Source: Pseudomonadota bacterium
GTDB lineage: Bacteria > Myxococcota_A > Polyangia > GCA-2747355
Direction: 5' to 3'
Assembly: GCA_016702545.1 (NCBI GenBank)
Contig: JADJDT010000015.1
Coordinates: forward strand, 62,001-126,000
Length of the DNA stretch: 64,000 bases
Position 1 is the stretch's first letter, and every line of letters begins with the position of its first letter. Under the pieces are notes generated by a model. The model had not been told where the DNA came from. It made no database searches and was given only the letters and a program-made list of their open reading frames with translations. Both the position numbers and the translations under genes were made by a program. Below, one piece after another: positions 50,522-58,971 of this stretch.

Positions 50522-52228
50522 ATGTCGGCGGCCCCCACCAGCGCCACGCGCCGCGCCATCAGCCGGGCCACGAGCGCCTTGCCGCTGCTGGCCCTGCTCG
50601 CCGTGACGGCAATGCTCTACGCCCGCGTGGGCGACTATCCCTTCCTGCACTGGGACGACGGCGTGTACGTCAGCGAGCATCCAGCGCTGCGACGGATCGC
50701 GGCCGGGGAAGGCGGGGCCTTCACCGAGCTGCTCTCGCCACGCGAGGCGCTCGCCGGCCGCCGCTGGGAGTACCTCCCGTTGCGCGACCTGAGCTACGGG
50801 CTCGATGCCTGGCGCGCCGGCCTCGCCCCCCGTGCCTTCCACCTGACGAACCTCGGGCTGCACCTGCTCGCCGTGCTGCTGGTCTGGAGCCTCGCGCGCG
50901 CGCTCGGGCTCGGCGCGGCCCCCGCGCTGGCGGCAGCGGCCCTCTTCGCACTCCACCCCCTGGCGGTCGAGCCCACGGCCTGGATCAGCGCGCGCAAGGA
51001 CCTGCTCTACACGGCGCTCGCCCTGGCCGCGCTGCTCGCGCTGCTCCAGGCGCGCCACCGCCGGGGGCGATCGCGCGCGTTCGCCTTCGGCGCCTTCATC
51101 GCTGCCACCCTCGCCGCGCTCGCCAGCAAGGGCCCGGCCGTGATCGTGCCGCTGCTGGCCGCGGTGCTGGTCTGGCGCTGTTTTCCCGCGGAGCAGCGCT
51201 CCAGCGCGCGCTGGCCGCTCTGGGGCCTCGGCGCGGTCGCCGCGGGCTGGGCGCTGCTCAGCCTGGTGATCGGCCGGCGCAGCGGGATTCTGAGCAGCGG
51301 CGCGACCAGCCTCGGCGAGCGGCTCGGCAGCGTGCTCGGCGCACCAGCTCACGCGCTGGCGCAGCTCGCGTGGCCCGTGGCGCTGTCGCCGAGCTACCGC
51401 CATCCGGCGGGATCGGTCTGGGCCCAACCGGAACCGTGGGTCGGGCTCGCGCTGGCGGTCGTGGTCGCGGCCCTGGTCGTGGTGGCGCACCGACGCCCCG
51501 CGCCTTCGCCTGCCCCACCGGCCGCGGGGGCGCTGGCGCTCTGTGCCTGGCTGGCCCTGCTCCCGACGGCGGGCCTAATAAACGTGGCGCAGCCGCGGGC
51601 CGATCGCTTCCTCTACTTGCCCTTGGCTTGCGCCGCCCTGGCGATCGGCGCGCTGCTGCAAGCGGCCGCGCCCCGATTGCGCCGCGGCCTGGCGCTCGCC
51701 ACCGCCGCGGCCCTTCTGCTCTGCGCGGCGCAAACCCAGCGCTACCTCGCGGTCTGGCGCCACGACCTCAAGCTCTGGACCCATGTGGTGGCGGCCGACC
51801 CCGATCATCCGCTCGCCAACGGCCAGCTCGCGGCGCTGGCGATCGAACAGGGCCAGCTGGTGCTGGCCAAGCGGCTGCTCGACCGCGCGCTGGCCCACGG
51901 CCCGCGCCTCGCGCCGAGCTGGTCCAATCTCGGCCGCTGGTGGCAGCTACAGGCTGGACCGGGCGCGCTGCGGCCCGGCGACGGGCGCCGCGCCGACCAG
52001 CTCGCCCAGGCCGAACGAGCGTTCGGGCGCGCGCTCGCCCTCGACCCGCGCTACGCGCCGCCCTACCTGGAGCTGGCGCGGCTGGCGCAACAACGCGGCG
52101 ATGCCCGCCGAGCCGAGGCGCTGCTCCGCCGCGCGCTCACGCTGCCGCGCTGTCCTGCCACGGCTCGGCTGCAGCTCCAGGCCTTGCGCAACGCCACGCC
52201 GGCGCTCAGCCCCCGGCCAGCGCGCTGA
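50522..52228 (+). CDS. TMTC-like multi-pass membrane protein with TPR tail
   Basis: 568 residues, ten or so TM helices and about three C-terminal TPRs. FLHWDDGVYVSEHPALRRIA near the N-terminus has the acidic DD motif, AFHLTNLGLHLLAVLLVWSL and HPLAVEPTAWISARKDLLYT match the bacterial/eukaryotic TMTC-type GT-C O-mannosyltransferases. Probably glycosylates exported proteins with sugar from a lipid carrier (inferred). Starts 7 bases after the previous gene; its last 23 bases overlap the convergent CBS gene. Confidence 0.78.
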   Translation: MSAAPTSATRRAISRATSALPLLALLAVTAMLYARVGDYPFLHWDDGVYVSEHPALRRIAAGEGGAFTELLSPREALAGRRWEYLPLRDLSYGLDAWRAGLAPRAFHLTNLGLHLLAVLLVWSLARALGLGAAPALAAAALFALHPLAVEPTAWISARKDLLYTALALAALLALLQARHRRGRSRAFAFGAFIAATLAALASKGPAVIVPLLAAVLVWRCFPAEQRSSARWPLWGLGAVAAGWALLSLVIGRRSGILSSGATSLGERLGSVLGAPAHALAQLAWPVALSPSYRHPAGSVWAQPEPWVGLALAVVVAALVVVAHRRPAPSPAPPAAGALALCAWLALLPTAGLINVAQPRADRFLYLPLACAALAIGALLQAAAPRLRRGLALATAAALLLCAAQTQRYLAVWRHDLKLWTHVVAADPDHPLANGQLAALAIEQGQLVLAKRLLDRALAHGPRLAPSWSNLGRWWQLQAGPGALRPGDGRRADQLAQAERAFGRALALDPRYAPPYLELARLAQQRGDARRAEALLRRALTLPRCPATARLQLQALRNATPALSPRPAR

Positions 52229-52667
52229 AGGCGGCCCGCAGCATCGCGGGCTTGGTGACCACACCGACCAGACGCTCGTCGGCGACCACCGGCACGATGC
52301 TGATGTGACGCTCGACCATCAGCGTGGCCACCTCCTCGAGGGGCGTCTCCGGGCGGACGGAGACCGGATCGGTGGTCATGATGTCGGCGACCTGGGCCCC
52401 GCTGATCTTGTCGAGCTCGCGCTCCGCGCGCCAGGGGCTGTCGAGCGGCAGCACGCCGTCGAGCAGCACGAAGAAGGTCGGCAGGTGCAGCGCCTTCTCC
52501 TGGTAGATGAGGTCCATCGAGGTCACGACCCCCGCCAGGGCGCCATCCTCGGCGACGACACACACGCCATCGAGGCGCTCCTCGAGCAGCAGGCGCGCCA
52601 GCTCCTGCACGGACAGGGTCGGGCTGACGCTGCGCGCCTCCTGCATCACCTCGCCGGCTGTCTGCAT
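52206..52667 (-). CDS. Two-CBS-domain protein
   Basis: 153 residues made of two CBS domains (EVMQEARSVSPTLSVQELAR..., DIMTTDPVSVRPETPLEEVA...), which bind adenosine nucleotides and act as energy sensors. AGGGAGGTGA lies 4 bases before the ATG. Both domains end in the usual hydrophobic-Thr/Asp motif (GVVTSMDLIYQ, GVVTKPAMLR). A stand-alone regulator; the partner is unknown. Confidence 0.88.
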   Translation of the reverse strand: MQTAGEVMQEARSVSPTLSVQELARLLLEERLDGVCVVAEDGALAGVVTSMDLIYQEKALHLPTFFVLLDGVLPLDSPWRAERELDKISGAQVADIMTTDPVSVRPETPLEEVATLMVERHISIVPVVADERLVGVVTKPAMLRAAFSALAGG

Positions 52668-52840
52668 CGCTCACCTCCCTCGGGTCAGCATACGCCCCTG
52701 CGCCCGCACGACCAAGGCCGAGGGCCGCCGCTTGCGCGCCCTCGGCGCTGTGCGACAGTGCGCGCGGGAGCAGCGCCACGGATGATCCGTCTCGAGCCCC
52801 GCGCATGAAGGCCTCCCCGGCAGCGCCTGGCCACCCGCTC

Positions 52841-52985
52841 AAGAGGTGTCCAGAAATCGTCGCGAGCAGGCCCGAGCGCAAGGCGCCGCGAGCACCGAAG
52901 CGGAAGGTACGGGCTGGTACGTGAGCATCGGAGCGCAGCGGCAACGCAGCGGTCGGGCCGCGCAGCAGATTTTTGGACACCTCTT
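52841..52985. repeat. Intergenic palindromic element D
   Basis: 145 bases; arms AAGAGGTGTCCAGAAATC (52841-52858) and complement 52968-52985, 17 of 18 matching. Arms and interior are those of element B in a fuller copy (GAGCGCAAGGCGCCGCGAGC, GGTACGGGCTGGTACGTGAG, CGGCAACGCAGCGGTCGGG). It abuts the HDAC-like gene: the only GTG or ATG starts of that gene lie inside this element. Confidence 0.88.
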
Positions 52986-54888
52986 CGGCGGCCGCGCCGA
53001 GCCGCTGCCCGAAGCGCTGGTCGGGGCGCGAGCGATCGGTCGCCGTGGCCTCGCCCGGGCGGCGAGCTGGGCGCGCGACCTCGGCCTGCCGCTGCCTCCG
53101 CCCGCGCGCCTGGTCTTCGATGAGGACTACGTCGGGCCGACGGCCGAGAGCGACAGCCGCCACGCCTTCGACGGCCGCCGGCCGCTGCGGATCGTCGAGC
53201 GCCTGCGTCGCTCCGGCGTGCTCAGCCGCACCCAGCTCCTGCGGCCCAGCGTGCCCAGCGCGGCCGATCTGGCGCGGGTCCACCCAGCGGCCTTTCTGGC
53301 CGAGCTCCGCCAACCCGAGCGCCTGGCGGCCCTGCTGGCGCTGCCGGTCCACACCATCCAGCTCCAGGACGACCCGCTGCTGCCCTTCCTGCTGCAGAGC
53401 GGCGGCACGATGCTCGCGCTCGAGCACGCGCTGCGCCACGCGCTGCCGGTCTTCAACCTCGGGGGCGGCTTTCATCACGCGCAGCGCGACCGCGCCGAGG
53501 GCTTCTGCCCGCTCAACGATCTCGCGCTGGCGATCGAGCGCGTGCGCGCGCTCCGCTTGGCGCGGCGCATCCTGGTCGTCGACCTGGACTACCACCACGG
53601 CAACGGCACGGCGTTGATCTACGCCGAGGACGAGGAGGTCTTCACCCTCTCGCTGCATGGCCAAGCGTGGGCGCAGCTCGCGGGCAAGCGCCACAACCTC
53701 GACCTCCAGCTCCCGGCGGGCACCGGCGACGGCGACTATCTGGCGGCGCTGCGCGAAACGCTGCCGCCGGTCCTGCGCCGGTTTCGCCCGCAGGCCGCGA
53801 TCTACCTCGCCGGCGCCGACGTCAGCGCGGCAGATCAGCTCGGCGACTTCCGGCTCTCGGAGGACGGCGTGCTCGAGCGAGACCTCTACGTGGCCCGCTG
53901 CCTGCGGGCGGCCCACGTGCCCTTCGCCGTGGTGCTGGGCGGAGGCTACGGGCCCTTCGCCTGGACCCTGCCCTACAACTTCATCTACAGCGTGCTGACG
54001 GGCACGCGCATTCCCTTGGCGTTGCGCCCGAGCAACGTCGCCGCTCAATACGCTCGCGTCCGCACGGCGCTCGGCCCGATCGAGCTGCGACAGGGCACCC
54101 CGGCGCTGGCGGCCAGCGATGGCGACGCCCTGCTGGGCCTCGAGCGCGGCGAGTCGTCGCTCTTCATGGGCACCTACTCGCGCGAGGGCCTGGTCACCGT
54201 GCTCGAGCGCTATGGCTTCCTCGAGCTGCTGCGTGAGCGCGGCTTCGCCGCACCACTGATCTCGATCGACACCGAGGACCCCGACCGGCAGGTCTTGCGA
54301 ATCCATGATGGCCAGCCCGACCCGGCCCACCTGCTGATCGAGCTCGTGACCCGCTACCGCGCGCTGCGCCGGCCCACCAGCGCCGCCTTCGCCCCCGACG
54401 GGCTGCGCCTGCTGGCGATCGAGTGGCTCTGCATGCAGAACCCCTGCGCCGACTTCACCCTCGATCGCCCGCAACTCCCCGATCAGCGCTTCCCCGGGCT
54501 GGGCCTCGGCCCCTGGATGCTCGAGCTGCTGCGGCAGATGGCGCTGCGGCTGCGCTGTGCCGGGCTGATGAACTGCCCGCGCCACTACCACAACGCGCGC
54601 GTCTACGCGCGGGCGATGCGCTTCTTCGACCCCGTGACCGAGGGCCGCTTTCGCGCCCTGCAGGCGCTGCTCGAGCCGCTCCCGCTGCTCGAGGCGATCG
54701 ACGCCGTCGCCCGCGGGGCGGTCGTCGACGAAGAGGGTCTCCCCTGGCACTGGACCTGCTTCGAGGGTGCGCCTCAGGTGCTCGCGACCGACCAGGCGCT
54801 CAGCAGCTACCTTGCGAGCGCGGCCTATCAGCGCGCGGTGAGCGAGGCCCGCGCGGGCCAGCGGCTCCGACTGCAACTCGGCGGGTGA
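52846..54888 (+). CDS. Histone-deacetylase-like protein with C-terminal extension
   Basis: Zinc amidohydrolase of the HDAC/acetoin-utilisation family; bacterial members deacetylate polyamines or other small acetyl-amines. Signatures: VFNLGGGFHHAQRDRAEGFC (catalytic His pair), VVDLDYHHGNGT (metal Asp and His), LAGADVSAADQLGDF (second metal Asp), GGGYGPFAW (Tyr). A C-terminal 250-residue region (MGTYSREGLVTVLERYGFLE, LLAIEWLCMQNP, NCPRHYHNARVY) has no known family. The start is uncertain: the open frame begins at a GTG in element D, GTG 52921 is also in the element, and no standard start occurs between it and the first conserved residues; about the first 47 codons are element-derived. Confidence 0.82.
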   Translation: MSRNRREQARAQGAASTEAEGTGWYVSIGAQRQRSGRAAQQIFGHLFGGRAEPLPEALVGARAIGRRGLARAASWARDLGLPLPPPARLVFDEDYVGPTAESDSRHAFDGRRPLRIVERLRRSGVLSRTQLLRPSVPSAADLARVHPAAFLAELRQPERLAALLALPVHTIQLQDDPLLPFLLQSGGTMLALEHALRHALPVFNLGGGFHHAQRDRAEGFCPLNDLALAIERVRALRLARRILVVDLDYHHGNGTALIYAEDEEVFTLSLHGQAWAQLAGKRHNLDLQLPAGTGDGDYLAALRETLPPVLRRFRPQAAIYLAGADVSAADQLGDFRLSEDGVLERDLYVARCLRAAHVPFAVVLGGGYGPFAWTLPYNFIYSVLTGTRIPLALRPSNVAAQYARVRTALGPIELRQGTPALAASDGDALLGLERGESSLFMGTYSREGLVTVLERYGFLELLRERGFAAPLISIDTEDPDRQVLRIHDGQPDPAHLLIELVTRYRALRRPTSAAFAPDGLRLLAIEWLCMQNPCADFTLDRPQLPDQRFPGLGLGPWMLELLRQMALRLRCAGLMNCPRHYHNARVYARAMRFFDPVTEGRFRALQALLEPLPLLEAIDAVARGAVVDEEGLPWHWTCFEGAPQVLATDQALSSYLASAAYQRAVSEARAGQRLRLQLGG

Positions 54889-54920
54889 AGGCCGACGCAG
54901 GCGTGGGCGGGCGGTGCGTT

Positions 54921-55075
54921 AGGAGGTTGGCGGAAATAGCTGGCCAGGTTGGCGGTCGAGGCGCCCGTGCGGCAAGGCGCGAGGAGGGCGCGTACCGCCT
55001 GTACGCAACCGACGAGCAACGCAGACGCGCGGAGGACGGCCGCCCAGCTGGTAAGATAATTTCGGCCAGCCTCCT
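54921..55075. repeat. Intergenic palindromic element E
   Basis: 155 bases between convergent genes. Arms 54921-54938 and 55058-55075 (AGGAGGTTGGCGGAAATA) match at 15 of 18. Interior: GGCAAGGCGCG, then hairpin GCGTAC-CGCCT-GTACGC (54990-55006), then GAGCAACGCAG. The interior is a shortened relative of elements A-D. The last arm base is the first base of the complement of the TGA stop at 55075-55077. Confidence 0.78.
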
Positions 55076-55911
55076 CAGTGCCAGGGCGCGTCGAAGGACC
55101 AAGACACGTCCACCAGCGGGAGCGGGACCGAGAGCCGACTGCCGTAGGGGAACTCGCACCACGACAGCATCGCGCCGAGCCGTAGCTGCAGCGTCGCGCG
55201 CGGCTGCCAGGTGGCGAGCAGGGTCGCCTCGGCCGCCTTGTCGCCGCGCAGCCCCGGCATCAGGTAGCCGTCCAGCTCGACCCGATAACCGAGCCCGCGC
55301 CAGAGGGGCCCCTCGAGTGCCAGCCCCGCGTCGACGCTGAAGCCCGTGAACCAGGCCGCCGTGCGCGGGCGCACGACGTGCCACTCGACCTCGCTCCAGA
55401 AGCGCGGCCCGTCGAAGCGCGTCAGGTGCCGGGCCAGCCGACCGCCGGCGCGCAGCGTGAGGAGCTGCGCCCCCAGCGCCCGTGACAGGCGCAGGTGGTG
55501 GCTGGTCGCCAAGATATGCGGATAGGTCACGTCGTGCGGCACGATGCCGCCCGTGCCCTCGCGCGAGAGCAGGCGCATCAGCGGCGTCGGGTAGAGCAGA
55601 CCGTGGTGGCTGGCGACCTCGACGCTGCCGATCGCGCCCCAGGCGAAGGTGGCGTCGAGCTGCGGCGCGACCAGGGCCAGCAGGGGGTGCAGCGCGAGCT
55701 CGAGGCGATCGGTCACGCCCCAGCGCAGCGGCCCGAAGACGCCCACCTCGAGGCGGCCTACCGGCAGCGTGCGGGCGGTGTCCGGCTGGAAGAGCGCATG
55801 CGCCGCCGCGGCCGGCCTGGGGCGCCCGAGGCCCAGCAGCAGCGCCAGCAGCGCGGCCGTGGTGGCGGTGGCCGGGGCGAGCCGGCGCAGGGGCGAAGCG
55901 CCACCGGTCAT
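55075..55911 (-). CDS. Probable exported outer-membrane protein
   Basis: 278 residues. Signal peptide TTAALLALLLGLGRPRPAAAAH, followed by aromatic, alternating segments (FGPLRWGVTDRLELALHPLL, WFTGFSVDAGLALEGPLWRG, LQLRLGAMLSWCEFPYGSRL) suggesting a small outer-membrane barrel. No family recognised. Its ATG overlaps the stop of the nuclease-like gene upstream (ATGA). Confidence 0.68.
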   Translation of the reverse strand: MTGGASPLRRLAPATATTAALLALLLGLGRPRPAAAAHALFQPDTARTLPVGRLEVGVFGPLRWGVTDRLELALHPLLALVAPQLDATFAWGAIGSVEVASHHGLLYPTPLMRLLSREGTGGIVPHDVTYPHILATSHHLRLSRALGAQLLTLRAGGRLARHLTRFDGPRFWSEVEWHVVRPRTAAWFTGFSVDAGLALEGPLWRGLGYRVELDGYLMPGLRGDKAAEATLLATWQPRATLQLRLGAMLSWCEFPYGSRLSVPLPLVDVSWSFDAPWH

Positions 55912-57116
55912 GGCGTCACCTCGTACTCGGCCACCACGGGCACGTGGTCCGAGAGCAGCCACGCGGGACTCTGCCCCTCGGGCAGAGTGCCCTGGTCTTG
56001 CAGCGCCTGCGCCGTACCGGGCACCCACTGGCCGTTGGTGAAGAGATGGTCGAGCTTGCGATTGAGCGGGAAGTGCTCGTCGCCGACGAAGGTGAACCAC
56101 GGCCCGGGGTCGGCCGCGAAGGCGGCCGGCGTGACCTCCGGTTGGTAGGCGGCGTAGAGCGCGTCGAGCCAGCTCTCCTCGCCCAGGTACTGGTCCGGCT
56201 CGAAGCGGCCGTCCGTGCAGCCCTCGTCCTCGGGGAAACGCTCACGCAGTGGCGAGCCCGGTGGAATGGCGTTGAGGTCACCGCCGGCGATCACGCGCAG
56301 CCCGGCGGCGGAGAGGCCGTCGAGGATGGCCTTGAAGCGCTCGAGATGCTTGCGCTTGGTGCCGTCGTTGGAGAAGGCCTCGGCATGGACGTTCACCAGC
56401 GCCAGCTCACCGAGCTCGGGCACGGCAACGCGCACCTCCAGCGCGTTGCGGTGCAGATAGAAGTAGCGCTCGAGCGCCGAGGACTCGGTCTTGAGCGCCA
56501 GCGCGTGCCGCGTCGCCGCGCTGATCGGCCAACGGGAGAGCACGGCGTTGCCCGAGTCCACCGGTCCGATGCCATCCGAGGGCACGTAGTCCGCCTTCCA
56601 CTGCGAGGCATAGGCAGCCCAGCCCAGCCCCGTGCGACGCAGCAGGCCCTCCACCTGATCGACATAGGCAGCCCGCTTCGAGCGCCCGGTATCGACCTCC
56701 TGCAGCAGCACCAGATCCGGGTCGTAGCGCCGGATCCGCTCCGCCAGCGCGTCTAGGTTGGCGTTGACCTCCGCGGCGCTCATCAGCGTACGCGTCCCAT
56801 TGCACTCCCAGAAGAAACGCAGGCGCGCGCCGGCGTACTTGACGTTCCACGTCATCACCTTGATCCGCCCCGCGGGCGCCGGACCGGCCGCCACCGCCGC
56901 GTTGCGGTAGAGCGCCGCCCGCTCCACGGCGTCGAAGCCGGTGTTGAAGGGATCGCAGGCCGGCAGCGCAATTAGCGCCAGCAGCGCCAACGGCGCCTGC
57001 AGCGCCTGCGGGTCGCGGCGACGCCAAGCCCCAGCGCAAGGGCCCGGTGCTCGCGGCGGCTGGGTGAGCCCCGACTCGTCCTCGCGCGCGGGCGCCGCCC
57101 CCGCCGCGGGCGTCAT
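55908..57116 (-). CDS. Endonuclease/exonuclease/phosphatase-family lipoprotein
   Basis: 402 residues of the DNase I-like fold, which also includes phosphodiesterases. Motifs: IKVMTWNVKYAG (metal Asn), PDLVLLQEVDTG (catalytic Glu), LVNVHAEAFSND (His), RVIAGGDLNAIPPG (Asp, Asn), LLSDHVPVVAEY (terminal Asp-His). The segment PLALLALIALPACDP near residue 45-60 is a lipobox-like signal with a long N-terminal tail, so it is probably exported and lipid-anchored; substrate unknown. ATG with GAGGAG upstream; overlaps the preceding gene by ATGA. Confidence 0.85.
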   Translation of the reverse strand: MTPAAGAAPAREDESGLTQPPRAPGPCAGAWRRRDPQALQAPLALLALIALPACDPFNTGFDAVERAALYRNAAVAAGPAPAGRIKVMTWNVKYAGARLRFFWECNGTRTLMSAAEVNANLDALAERIRRYDPDLVLLQEVDTGRSKRAAYVDQVEGLLRRTGLGWAAYASQWKADYVPSDGIGPVDSGNAVLSRWPISAATRHALALKTESSALERYFYLHRNALEVRVAVPELGELALVNVHAEAFSNDGTKRKHLERFKAILDGLSAAGLRVIAGGDLNAIPPGSPLRERFPEDEGCTDGRFEPDQYLGEESWLDALYAAYQPEVTPAAFAADPGPWFTFVGDEHFPLNRKLDHLFTNGQWVPGTAQALQDQGTLPEGQSPAWLLSDHVPVVAEYEVTP

Positions 57117-58756
57117 CGGCTCCTCTTGCGCGCCGTGCGGGCCGCCTGGCGCGGGCGCTTCGTCGTACGCGCGGTGGCCTTGGAACCCGTCCGCGACGGT
57201 GCGGCCGAGGACGGCAGGCGCACCGACGCCGGCAGCGGCTTCGACTGCATCACCCTCATCCACGCCTCGATGCCCTCCTGCGTGCCCATGTCGAAGCCCG
57301 CGTCACGGCCGGCCATCATGATCGACTTCGCCATCCCGAACATGCTCGGGTTCGCGAGCGCGGCCTGGAGCCGCTCCACGGCGTCGCCAGCGAGCACGCG
57401 CACACACGCCTCGGCCTGCTCGAGCCCGCACTCGCGCTCGAGGAAGGCGTAGAACGCGTGCTGACTGGCCACGAGCCCGCCTGCAGCCGACGCGTCGATG
57501 GTCACCTGGCGCGGAGTGATCTCGAAGACAAGCTCGCGCAGCTCGGGCGCACCGAGCGTCGCGATCGTCGCGCCGAAGTAGTCGGCCGCCAAGTCCATCA
57601 CGAGGTGGCACCACCGGACGTCCGTCGGCGCCTTCCCCTCCGGCGCGGCCAAGAAGCGCCGCAGCAGCTCCTGCTCGAGCGGCCGCCGCGCCTCGGGGTC
57701 GATATCCTGCCCGTCCCGCGCCAACGCGAAGAGCGCGGCCAGCAGAGCATCGCGCGGCCTTTGCTCGCCATGCACCTGCTCATACGGAATGCGCAGCGAG
57801 ACCTCGACCGCACCGGCATGCGTGCGCACGGAGACGCTGCGCACGAGCGGCTCGGCGCCCTTCCACACCGCGAGCAGCGCCTCCGTCTCGCTCAGCAGCT
57901 GAGGCAACGCGAGCGCAATCGCCTCGGCGAGCGTCACCTCCGCGGCCGTCGCCGGGCGCACCCCGACTTCCTCGTCCACCACCGCGAGCCACGGATAGGC
58001 GGCGGCGCCGGCGACCTCCCATTGATGTTCGGCGATCTCCTGCAGCAGCTCGGCCGACACCTCGGAGCGATGATCGAAGCTCAGCGCCAAGTGCGGCGGG
58101 ACGGCGGGCTCCTCTCCGCGCTGGATCGCTTCGGCCCCGTCGAGGTAGGCCTCGAAGTGGTCCAACTTGGCGAAGAAGACGAACCCGAGGTTCTCGCCCT
58201 GCTGTCCCATGATCAACAGCGCGGCCTCCTTGACGCCGAGCTGCTCGATGTTGACGGCCAGGAGGCTCTGGTCGATCGGCACCGTCTTCCACGGCGCGGC
58301 GCGAAAGAACCCAGCCGCCGCGCGGAAAAACGCCGCGATCGCTTCCGGCCCGACCTCGGCTGAGAGGTAGGACTGGTCGTTCTCGGCGTCCGCGTCCATC
58401 GTCTCGAGCAGCGACGCCCGCACCACGTCGATCTCGGGCGTCGGGCCGCACACCACGTCGAGCCCCGGGTGCCCCTCGCGCAGCGCCGCGGCGAGCTCCG
58501 GCGACGCCACCCGTACGCGCCCCGGCGCGTGCGGCCGACCCCAGCTCGGACGCACGATCGTGCCCCGCAGGCTCTCACTCGCCTGGCCGAGCAGCTCGCC
58601 GGGCTTGCCCACCGTCGAGCCGAGAATGGCGCCCTTGGCACTCACCCAGAAGAGCGCCTCGGGCCGATAGGGCTCGCCCTCACCCGTAACCGTCGCGGGC
58701 AGCACAACCAGCCCGCCGACCCACTCGATTCCTACTCGTCTGATCTTCGCTGCCAT
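57113..58756 (-). CDS. DUF6930/DUF7309-like protein of unknown function
   Basis: 547 residues, soluble, no enzyme motif. AAPWKTVPIDQSLLAVNIEQ and AALLIMGQQGENLGFVFFAK are similar to proteins I recall under the labels DUF6930/DUF7309 (name uncertain). The C-terminal third has helices and ends in a Lys/Arg tail (TARTTKRPRQAARTARKRSR), perhaps for nucleic acid binding. ATG 58756 preferred to one nine codons upstream. An inverted repeat lies about 28 bases upstream. Coupled by ATGA to the nuclease-like gene. Confidence 0.62.
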   Translation of the reverse strand: MAAKIRRVGIEWVGGLVVLPATVTGEGEPYRPEALFWVSAKGAILGSTVGKPGELLGQASESLRGTIVRPSWGRPHAPGRVRVASPELAAALREGHPGLDVVCGPTPEIDVVRASLLETMDADAENDQSYLSAEVGPEAIAAFFRAAAGFFRAAPWKTVPIDQSLLAVNIEQLGVKEAALLIMGQQGENLGFVFFAKLDHFEAYLDGAEAIQRGEEPAVPPHLALSFDHRSEVSAELLQEIAEHQWEVAGAAAYPWLAVVDEEVGVRPATAAEVTLAEAIALALPQLLSETEALLAVWKGAEPLVRSVSVRTHAGAVEVSLRIPYEQVHGEQRPRDALLAALFALARDGQDIDPEARRPLEQELLRRFLAAPEGKAPTDVRWCHLVMDLAADYFGATIATLGAPELRELVFEITPRQVTIDASAAGGLVASQHAFYAFLERECGLEQAEACVRVLAGDAVERLQAALANPSMFGMAKSIMMAGRDAGFDMGTQEGIEAWMRVMQSKPLPASVRLPSSAAPSRTGSKATARTTKRPRQAARTARKRSR

Positions 58757-58783
58757 AGTTGTCACCAATACCACTTCTGGCAA

Positions 58784-58797
58784 CCACGCAAACGTGG
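58784..58797. promoter_or_regulatory. Small inverted repeat, possible operator
   Basis: CCACG-CAAA-CGTGG, a perfect 5-base-pair inverted repeat 28 bases before the start of the DUF6930-like gene. A looser GTxxCCA/TGGxxAC pair is visible just inside (58761-58784). Regulator unknown. Confidence 0.3.
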
Positions 58798-58971
58798 CGG
58801 GTCATCGATCGTCGAAGCTCTTCTGTCCGCGGACGTCGCGACCTCGGTCCCGGACGTCAGGCTTCCCGACTACTCACCAGCAGCTCATGACCTCGCGGGC
58901 CATGTCTCGGCCGAAAGTGGGGGCGAGCCCCGCTGACCTCGCTCTTTGATGGCGCTCTGGGGCATCCCCGG

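Noticed and set aside
52846..52985. The leading 47 residues as a domain of the HDAC-like protein
   Set aside because: They are the translation of element D; related peptides would appear from the other elements, so they are not a protein domain.
58801..58971. A short gene in the gap before the 252-residue protein
   Set aside because: Frames there are short and have no ribosome-binding site or conserved-looking sequence.
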